In this document: positions 56,612 to 64,000 of the stretch, piece after piece | How the letters are laid out: each line of letters begins with the position of its first letter | How positions within the stretch are numbered: the first letter of the stretch is position 1 | Translations under genes and position numbers: made by a program | Notes under the pieces: generated by a model | The model's input: the letters and a program-made list of their open reading frames with translations, nothing else | What the model was told of the DNA's origin: nothing | The model's database searches: none | From: Xiphydria camelus | Taxonomy: Eukaryota; Arthropoda; Insecta; Hymenoptera; Xiphydriidae | Assembly: GCA_963678675.1 (NCBI GenBank) | Contig: OY783191.1 | Coordinates: 23,435,368 to 23,499,367, forward strand | Reading direction: 5' to 3' | DNA: 64,000 nucleotides

Positions 56612-57306
56612 CCCCTCACAAAAACAGATTCTCTGTAAAAAAAGGCGGCATGTTCATTCAGTGCAAACCAAAATTGATACGTAAAATACTCTCCAAAAAA
56701 GATTTGAAATCAATTAAGATCGCCATGTTCAAGATTTATATATAAAAAGTAAAAGGCATCATTTGAAAGGAAAATTATTGTAAATCAGGTTACTAAAAAA
56801 TTCGACTAAAAAAATTTATAAAAAAATTTTAATAAAAAAGAACGCCGCGTTTTTTCCTTCAAAATAAAAAATTCAGACAGAGAATTATATTCGATGTTTA
56901 TGCACTTATGATTTTAAATAAATTCATACACTTATATGATACCACCAGTATACCGAACGTCGCACGGGAAACCGATCAGGCGGGGGCCTTCTGGATTTCT
57001 CTGAATTTGACTTCGACAGTGCAATTTATGAATCACTCTAGCACAGTCCAAGCACTGCCAATATTCGGTATAGTGGACAAAATATGAAAGCTTAAACGCG
57101 GCAAGTTCTTTTTTATTAAAATTTTTTAATAAATTTTTTTAGTCGAATTTTTTAGTAACCTGATTTACAATAATTTTCCTTTCAAATGATGCCTTTTACT
57201 TTTTATATATAAATCTTGAACATGGCGAGTATTTTACGTATCAATTTTGGTTTGCACTGAATGAACATGCCGCCTTTTTTTATAGAGAATCTGTTTTTGT
57301 GGGGGG
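56612..57306. mobile_element. 0.7-kb fold-back element, complete copy
   Basis: Arms of about 220-260 bp start CCCCTCACAAAAACAG and contain GGCGGCATGTTCATTCAGTG, AATTTTCCTTTCAAATGATG-type and TTTTTTAGTCGAAT-type blocks; the centre is 56880-57085. The other members are at 4380-4730 (one arm) and 63296-64000. No coding potential. Confidence 0.75.
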
Positions 57307-57750
57307 TAAGCTTATACCTTAACCAAGAAGCATCGCTGTACCACGCACGTCGATATTTCATCAAACCTTGAGAAGCAACAATGCTTCTCACGGCCCAGGT
57401 ATATCAAAGGTCTGTGAAGCACGCTTGCTTCTCATGGCAGTCAACGTGTTAACCTGTCGGTTATAGACCATGAGGTACTAATATCTCAGATAACATACGA
57501 GCATACTAACAATAATATAAGAGTGAACAACTGTAGTAAAGTTAGAAACCTCTTTCGAAGTTCCCCGACATCTAGCATGTTGTACGAAAAGGTTGTGATT
57601 CAATTTATCGCATACGTATGCAGAAATATTTGTCTCAACATGAGCGTGTATTTTCATTAGAAAGTCTTGGAACATACATTTTGACGTGCAGAAGCCTACT
57701 ACTAGTTTTCTACAGTACATGGTTAATTTTTATAGCTACTTTTGTATCGA
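57307..57750. other. Spacer, nothing recognised
   Basis: No supported gene. Confidence 0.35.
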
Positions 57751-58055
57751 GTAACCGCTTCAGGAGCATATCATAAATTTCCTCTCCTGTAGTGTAGAAA
57801 TATACTACTAATTTACTACTGTAATTGATAAGTACTGTAATTATACTTGTATGCTCTGTAAACGCTTCAGAAGTATGCTATAAGTTTCCTATTGCAGTGC
57901 AGAATCCTACTACTAGATTGCTACTGTAGACGGTAACGTACTATAATTGCTTGTATACTCAGTAAACGCTTCAGAAGTATGCTACAAGCTTCCTACTGTA
58001 GTGCAGAATCCTACTACTAGATTGCTACTGTAGATGGTAACGTACCAATATTGTA
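57751..58055. repeat. Tandem repeat, about 105-bp unit, three copies
   Basis: Each unit begins TAAACGCTTCAGAAGTATGC (first copy diverged) and contains CTACTACTAGATTGCTACTG. Units two and three are closest to each other. Confidence 0.8.
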
Positions 58056-58393
58056 GTATAATGAATTTCTATCTTGAACTTAATAGGAAGCACTGGCAGT
58101 TACACGTACATTAAATTTTAAGTACACATTGTGTACCTGAAATTCAATAAATGTGTATTGAAAGTTTAATTCGCACAATTATGTCCTTCGATGTCTTTCA
58201 TTAAACTATAAACAATGTTTTATACTAATTTCAATTTATTAAAATGATTCTCAGTTGTTCAATTAAACTCGAATCTCGAACGCAAGCTTTGCAAAGACAA
58301 TAGATTATATGGATAGTAGGTAGAAATGCTTAACAAATTCACTGAACAACGGTAATTAGCTTTTTTAGTAAAATAGAACATTACATGATCACA
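58056..58393. other. Downstream region of the DUF4806-type gene
   Basis: AT-rich; no gene recognised. It would hold the 3' UTR of the minus-strand gene at 58394. Confidence 0.4.
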
Positions 58394-59980
58394 TTAATTT
58401 AGAGTTAAAGAATAATAACGTTTTGCAGCCCGGGCTTCGTCGACGTCGTCACAACTGGCCGCCCTTTTGTTATTGCTGAGTCGATTTTTATGCATGTAAA
58501 CGCGTTGACATGCATTTTTTATAGAAATTTGTATCCCTTTTTTAAATTCCTCATATGTGACTCCTGCTAGGGATTTTATGTTCCTCAGTGCAGCTGCAAA
58601 ATAAGATATTTGAAAAACTGTTCATAATAATTGAAGGGTTTCTTTTAAAAATAACATTTGTCAAAAACTCCAATCTCTGTAGTATTGGTAATAATGCCTA
58701 CTCTTTCATTATATTATAACGAAAAATTAATTATTATGAAATTATATTATAATGAAAGAGTAGGCACCACTACTCGGCTAGATACAACGAAAGGGTAGGC
58801 ATTATTACCAATACTACAGGGATTGGCATTTTTGACAAATGTTGTTTTTGAAAGAAACCCTTCAATTACAATTAGAAAAATATACATATTTTGTTTCTTA
58901 CCAAAAAAGATGATACTCATGTTAGAGTTTCTGAATCGAACTTTATGCTCATTCTTTTTCGATGCCTTCCAAGTGATATGTGTTGCGATGAAAGAGTCCG
59001 TGAGACTCGCTTGCAAAAATTCCTTAAGGGTCGTAGTTACAGTTCCTCCTCCTCTCTCTTGAAGATATTCTTGTTAAAGAAAGAATACGAACAAACATTA
59101 CGTTTTATACATAATTTGAAAGAAATGGTCTTCAAAACGAGAATCATTGACATAAATATGTAACTACATATAATACAAACCAAAATATGTAACTGCTCCT
59201 TATCCTGCTCCAAATCTTCGAAATCTTTTCTAGTTGCTATCGGCAAATTTAAAGTTGCAACCAATGCTGTCAATTTTTTTTGATCTTTGCCTCTTTTCGA
59301 TTGTATATACTTTATTTTCCTGAAACAATTCAACTATTTATTGGACTTCCTTGCAAACTTTGTTACTTTTACTCTTTAAATAAAAAAATATTTTAATTCT
59401 AAAAATCAAACGAATGAAGGGACAGATGGAAATTATAAGTGTACGATTATTGAAATTGGTGAAACGTACTATTGTCAGAATTTCCTGCAATACTTCATCA
59501 CGAGATGCTGCTTGTCCCGTACTTCCAGTATCTTTCCCATCCTCTTCGCCACGATGTGATTCAGCCGTATTTCCATCTGTAATAAAAATTATGATTATGC
59601 CACTACGATAACTTTGTGAAATGTCATCTGTTGTACCAAGCTTGAGAATTGTATAGTTAAAGATATGAAACAAGCGTTTGTTATTCGATTTAGAAAAAAA
59701 TTTTTTAAAGCTTTGCAATAATAAGAAACGTTTCACCTACCGTTTTTACTATTATTGGTTGGAATTATTAGAATGGTCTATAATCTCATCCACCTCGGCG
59801 GAAAAATTAATATTATTATTTACCGCAACGTTAATATGCACCGGTTCTCTTTGCACTTAAATTTAGGCAATCTCGCTCTTTCTACGTCGATCTGCGCCAG
59901 TAGAGCATTAATTGCAGTGCGACGTCGATTACGCTTTTATCCAGTCCACAGTATTGTTTTTAGTAGTTGAATAAATTTAC
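58394..59980 (-). CDS. DUF4806-type protein, multi-exon, possibly decayed
   Basis: Minus-strand exon blocks: about 59750-59970 (RRRTAINALLAQIDVERARL), 59459-59576 (acceptor TTTTATTACAG, GEEDGKDTGSTGQAASRDEV, donor GTACGT), 59181-59319 (acceptor TTGTTTCAG, VATLNLPIATRKDFEDLEQD, donor GTTTGT), 58902-59069 (GGGTVTTTLKEFLQASLTDS, HITWKASKKN, donor GTAAGA) and 58394-58593 (acceptor TATTTTGCAG, ALRNIKSLAGVTYEEFKKGI, stop). The last junction keeps phase (G plus CT gives Ala) and the order matches the DUF4806 domain. Frames do not join cleanly at the A-run near 59265 and at the start of the 58902-59069 exon, so it is either a recent pseudogene or my splice choices are wrong. Function unknown; some relatives are transposon-associated. 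Confidence 0.55.
58629..58867. mobile_element. 239-bp palindrome inside the last intron
   Basis: AATTGAAGGGTTTCTTTTAA-type left arm and the complementary right arm (AAAGAAACCCTTCAATT) enclose a second inner palindrome around CCTACTCTTTCATTATATTA. It lies wholly between the donor at 58901 and the acceptor at 58594, so it does not disturb coding. Confidence 0.65.
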
Positions 59981-60238
59981 ATATGTAAAAATTGTGGCTG
60001 ATTAACTAGTAATAATTAAGCGTTTGATTAATTGATAATTTCTGTGAATCTATTTATGTACCTATTACAATTAATATTATAAAATAAGTTGAATACAATA
60101 TTGATTGTAATACATAAATAGATTCACAGATATTATCAATTAATCAAACGCTTAATTATTACTAGTTAATCAGCCACAATTTTTACATACGTAAATTTAT
60201 TCAACTAAGTACTAAAAATAATACCGTGGACTTATCAA
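59944..60238. repeat. 295-bp near-perfect palindrome
   Basis: Arms of about 125 bp begin GTCCACAGTATT and carry GTGGCTGATTAACTAGTAAT and GCGTTTGATTAATTGAT in both directions. It sits at the 5' edge of the first exon block of the DUF4806-type gene. Confidence 0.75.
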
Positions 60239-60407
60239 CCGTGATGCCTTCGGATGTAGCATTGTTAGCGACTGTCTCGCTAGAAGTCTGGAATCGAACT
60301 CTCGCATCGTGCGCCTTCCTGACCGGGACGTAGGTACTCACAGGTAGCGAGGGTAAACGGGACTTCTGGAAATGCTCGAAATAAGTAGGTACGAATAGCC
60401 CAGTCAT
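60201..60407 (-). CDS. Possible upstream exon of the DUF4806-type gene
   Basis: A 68-codon frame from ATG 60407 reads FVPTYFEHFQKSRLPSLPV and RKAHDARVRFQTSSETVANN with balanced composition and is on the same strand just upstream of the DUF4806 exons. No domain is recognised, and its 3' end runs into the palindrome at 59944-60238. Confidence 0.25.
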   Translation of the reverse strand: MTGLFVPTYFEHFQKSRLPSLPVSTYVPVRKAHDARVRFQTSSETVANNATSEGITVDKSTVLFLVLS

Positions 60408-60427
60408 TTAAGAAAAAAAAAGGGGGT

Positions 60428-63178
60428 CAACCTCGGAATGAGAGATAATAAGCTAGAAACTCGTATACACCTTCATTTTGGTGTTCTAAAAGTTGTCTCA
60501 AAAATGTAATAAAATCTCGTGTCTGCGTCGTAAGTTATTTAAGGTCAAAGGTCTCAAAAATCGGGTTTTCGCGATTATCTCGGTTTCTATAGCTCCAATG
60601 ATGTTAACATGTATTATAAAAATTGTAGAGTATAAAATTTGCGATATATTTTGTTGTAAATATTTTTTCATGCGCTTAACCGTTTTTGAGATAGAGGGCG
60701 GAGAGCGCGCAGTGCTCAGCCATACATACTATAATGCAAGGTCATCTGTGAATCTCGGTGAATAATACCTTGTATGAAGTTATTAAATCATTGAAATATC
60801 ATTAACAATGAATAATTTGTATTATTTATTAGTTAATACATTGTATTTAATAACATTTAACATATATCTAATATATTCATTTATTAATACTTACCTACTT
60901 TGTGCAATTACAAACTCATTAAACGAAATACTTATTGTATATCTTAATTTAATATTAATTTATTGAAAGTAGATTTTAAGTTGAAATAAAACGAGTAAAT
61001 ATATTTTAATTTTATCTTTATTCAGCAGCTGTATATTTCTTGCAATTTAAATTGAAGTGAAGTGAAAGTTTACAAATCTTTAATAATTTAAAGAACAAAA
61101 GTATTAATTTTCTTCTTCTTCATCGTCATCTTCTGGGCGTTCGAAAATTTTTGTTTCATTGTCATCATCTTCGTTGTCCTGAATCATTATTTCCAGGCCT
61201 TCTAGAATTTCTGGATCGAATGCACTCTCTTCCTTGGGGTCGCTTTACAATGAAACAGCATTAAGGCAAGCTTGCCCATTACACTAACCACAAGCTAAAG
61301 TGCATTGCAACCCCGACTTTCTGCATCCGCAGCGTGGACCACATACATTCTTACTGGTGCTGGTGGTAATGTTGTTGTCATTGACTCCAGGAATTCATTT
61401 TGCAGCACCCAACCCCATTCCTGGGGATCTAAATCATGCCCTAACCATTTCTGGACTTGGTCATAGACACGGTTTATATGCTGATGGGCTGCTGCACTTG
61501 TCGGTGGAAGATTAAACAACTAGGCAGGTTTATGAAGCTTTGTAGATTTAACGAACCGAGTACCTATATCGAAGATGATCGATATTGTCCTCAGATTTAG
61601 GAGCATTGTATATCGCTAGTAAGATGCGTACTCCATTTTCGTAACATAATTGTTGCACAGGGCAGTTTTCTTGTAGAAAAACTTGAGCCAATTGGTCAAA
61701 ATTGGCAAGTTTTTTTTAGTAATTTGGTGAGTTTTTTTCCCTTTTTTAAACAGTGCAGAAGTTGTATCACAGCCACTGAATGCATGTAAAAATAAAATAT
61801 GTTTTTTAGAAAGGGGATATTTATCAAAACTTTTTGAAGAATAGATTTCTGTTTTGACATTGCATTTTCCAACTTTTTTAAAGAAAATTTCTTCTTGATA
61901 TAATTGAGTGCGTCCAATTAAAATAACGAGCAAATCTATGTCTTCTCCTATGATGACGACAGTCCTCTCATGTTTGGATTCTTCGATAGCTGTATCTGTG
62001 ATAAGAACATCAGCATCATCTCTCGCCTGTTTTGTTGTGATATTTACACTCTCTAACTTTTCAATGAGCATATCAATAAGTTTCTTTTTATTATATCGAT
62101 TTGACAAAAACCTATCTTGGCTGATTGGCACAATCCTTGTTTCGTCGAAACAAATTTCATAAGATTTCGAAAGAGCAGCAGTTCTTCTTAGTTGTTTCAT
62201 TGCTTTTATGTTTTTACTGTAGTCCGAATATCCATCAAATACAACAACAGTTTTTGACCTATAATGTGTTTGTAAATACTTAACGTATTTATCTAAAGCA
62301 ACGGAAAAAGTATCGTCTTTACTCCATACGATGCGATGCAGAAGAAATCCACCATCGATGATATACGTCACATTATTTTCATCAAATTCGATATGAACAG
62401 GTGTCATATTATCATATAATGTGGCTTTCGTGGTTTTTCTCATGCTATTATTATCAAATAATGATGTCGGATATGGACTTCATTCATATTGAAGGTATCC
62501 TTCGAAATTACTCTCAAACTGTTTGGTTACAGTTATCCTTTGGAAGAGTAACAATGGATCTACAGAGACTTTACAATCCTTAATTTTGACTGATTTGTTA
62601 ACAACTGAAAGCGGTGATTAGCAAAGTGATTTCGATGATGCGTGATTCATTAGGAACCGCCCGGCAATTAGCCTTTCGGGAAAGGTACAGGACTGTGAGT
62701 GAATCACAGCTCCTGCTTGGCCTTAACAATTAGATATTATATATGTAAAATGTTATTAAATACAATGTATTAACTAATAAATAATACAAATTATTCATTG
62801 TTAATGATATTTCAATGATTTAATAACCTTATACAAGATATTATTCACCAAGATTCATAGTTGACCTTGCATTACAGTATGTATGGCTGAGCGCTGCGCC
62901 CTCTCCGCCCTCTATCTCAAAAACGGTTAAGCGCATGAAAAAATATTTGTAACAAAATTTGTCGCAAATTTTATGCTCTACAATTTTTATAATACATGTT
63001 AACATCGTTGGAGCTATAGAAACCGAGATAATCGCGAAAAACCGATTTTTGTGACATTTGACCTTGAATAACTTACGACGCAGACACGAGATTTTATTAG
63101 ATTTTTGAGACAACTTTTAGAACGCCAAAATAAAGGTGTGTACAAGTTTCCAGCTTATTATCTCTCATTCCGAGGTGA
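60428..63178. mobile_element. FEN1-like nuclease element, copy 3, 2.75 kb with 450-bp inverted arms
   Basis: Arms 60428-60880 and 62735-63178 are inverted copies with about 90% similarity by eye; ends read ACCTCGGAATGAGAGATAAT. Each arm contains a matched 90-codon frame that is not credible as a gene (it reflects the arm repeat). The only coding region between the arms is the nuclease-like gene; no DDE transposase is seen. Target duplication not determined. Confidence 0.7.
61104..62443 (-). pseudogene. FEN1/XPG-like nuclease family protein, best copy
   Basis: Starts at ATG 62443; the first 275 codons are open. The acidic motifs of FEN1/XPG nucleases follow in order: Asp30 in YIIDGGFLLHR, Asp70 in VVVFDGYSDY (compare the VFDG of FEN1), ARDDADVLI (residues 140-148), GEDIDLLVIL (166-174) and FSGCDTTSAL (222-231). 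The frame breaks near 61690 and again near 61540; downstream pieces read LPPTSAAAHQHINRVYDQVQ, WVLQNEFLESMTTTLPPAP and a Cys-rich tail that is damaged compared with copy 1, then an acidic end (EDDDEEEEN) at 61104. Predicted role, by motif only: structure-specific or 5' nuclease acting on DNA. Length would be about 440 residues. The catalytic core is intact; the C-terminal third is frameshifted. Confidence 0.7.
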
Positions 63179-63295
63179 AACGCTAATTTGACTGGGCTAC
63201 GAAGTACTCGGTCATTCCGGAGGCACTGACTCGCCATGCGCCTCCCTAGCCGAGGCGCAACACCTCCCTCCTTGAGCCTGTTGCTGTTAATATAA
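63179..63295. other. Short spacer between two elements
   Basis: Contains a GC-richer stretch (GCCTCCCTAGCCGAGGCG, near 63240-63257) that could form a small hairpin. Confidence 0.4.
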
Positions 63296-64000
63296 CCCCC
63301 ACAAAAATAGATTCTCTGTAAAAAAAGGCGGCATGTTCATTCAGTGCCAACAAAAATTGATACGTAAAATACTCTCCAAAAAAGATTTGAAATCAATTAA
63401 GATCGCCATGTTCAAGATTTATGTATTAAAAGTAAAAGGCATCATTGGAAAGGAAAATTATTGTAAATCAAGTTACTAAAAAATCCGACTAAAAAAATTT
63501 ATAAACAAATTTTAATAAAAAAGAACTTGCCGCGTTTAAGTTTTCATATTTTGTCCACTATGCCGAATAATTATTAGTGCTTGGACGGTGCTAGAGTGAT
63601 TCATAAATTGCACTGCCGAAGTCAAATTCAGAGAAATTCAGAACGCCCCCGCCTGATCGGTTTCCCGTGCGACATTCGGTATACTGGTGATATCATATAA
63701 GTGTCTGAATTTATTAATCATAAGTGCATAAACATCGAGTATAATTCTGTCTGAATTTTTTTTTCAAGGAAAAAACGCGGCAAGTTCTTTTTTATTAAAT
63801 TTTTTTTATAAATTTGTTTAGTCGAATTTTTTAGTAACTTGATTTACAATAATTTTCCTTTCAAATGATGCCTTTTACTTTTAATACATAAATCTTGAAC
63901 ATGGCGATCTTAATTGATTTCAAATCTTTTTTGGAGAGCATTTTACGTATCAATTTTTGTTGGCACTGAGTGAATATGCCGCCTTTTTTTTACAGAGAAT
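63296..64000. mobile_element. 0.7-kb fold-back element, cut by the window end
   Basis: Third member of the family at 56612-57306. Arms 63296-63535 and 63775-64000 are inverted copies; the centre (63540-63770) contains TGATATCATATAAGTG and shares AGTCAAATTCAGAGAAATTC with the GGACTGCAG repeat family near 25500 and 31990. The right arm runs off the window within TTTACAGAGAAT. Confidence 0.75.

Noticed and set aside
60493..60765. Matching 90-codon frames at 60493-60765 (plus) and 62841-63113 (minus)
   Set aside because: They are the two inverted arms of one element; similarity comes from the arm repeat and composition is not protein-like.

Overview
This AT-rich window looks like a repeat-dense stretch of an insect nuclear genome. 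The DUF4806-type exons, the TTAA-flanked piggyBac MITEs, the Tc1/mariner, Copia and Helitron-like pieces, and a family of nuclease-like proteins with a GCDTTS motif together suggest Hymenoptera, perhaps an ant. That placement is inference. I see no intact housekeeping gene, no rRNA, no convincing tRNA, no operon and no CRISPR array. Almost every recognisable coding stretch belongs to a mobile element or is a decayed fragment.

Layout. 0.5-4.7 kb: a small TA-flanked MITE and a broken FEN1/XPG-like nuclease gene between inverted arms, with a foreign insertion inside it. 4.8-8.6 kb: nested fold-back elements in a repeated unit. 8.6-10.5 kb: the 5' half of a minus-strand Copia element (LTR, tRNA-iMet-type primer site, gag, protease). 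10.5-13.4 kb: repeat segment A plus MITEs. 14.1-15.1 kb: an internally deleted Tc1/mariner element nested in an AT-rich palindrome. 16.3-18.8 kb: MITEs, including a piggyBac type. 21.1-22.5 kb: an element carrying one SWIM-type exon. 25.4-27.0 kb: MITEs and a ~1 kb palindrome. 27.0-30.5 and 34.9-37.8 kb: a direct segmental duplication (C and D) carrying transposase and DUF4806 fragments; C holds a Transib-like insertion and D a TA-flanked fold-back. 30.8-34.9 kb: a FEN1-like N-terminus, a Helitron-like piece and two large inverted-repeat elements. 41.6-42.6 kb: a dead DD34D mariner. 45.2-47.8 kb: nested inverted-repeat elements. 48.1-52.4 kb: segment B (an inverted copy of A) interrupted by a 2.4 kb DD41D transposon. 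52.5-54.2 kb: a 1.65 kb palindrome. 54.4-54.8 kb: a GC-rich minisatellite. 55-57.3 kb: palindromes and fold-backs. 58.4-60.4 kb: a multi-exon DUF4806-type gene or pseudogene on the minus strand. 60.4-63.2 kb: the best FEN1-like nuclease element. 63.3 kb to the end: another fold-back.

The window's main value is as an insertion history. Because several segments are present twice, at least six insertions have a paralogous empty site in the same window, which fixes element ends and target duplications without any outside reference. Two themes recur: long inverted arms that include the 3' end of an element's own coding sequence (DD41D element, FEN1-like element), and several MITE families that share short terminal motifs with TA duplications.
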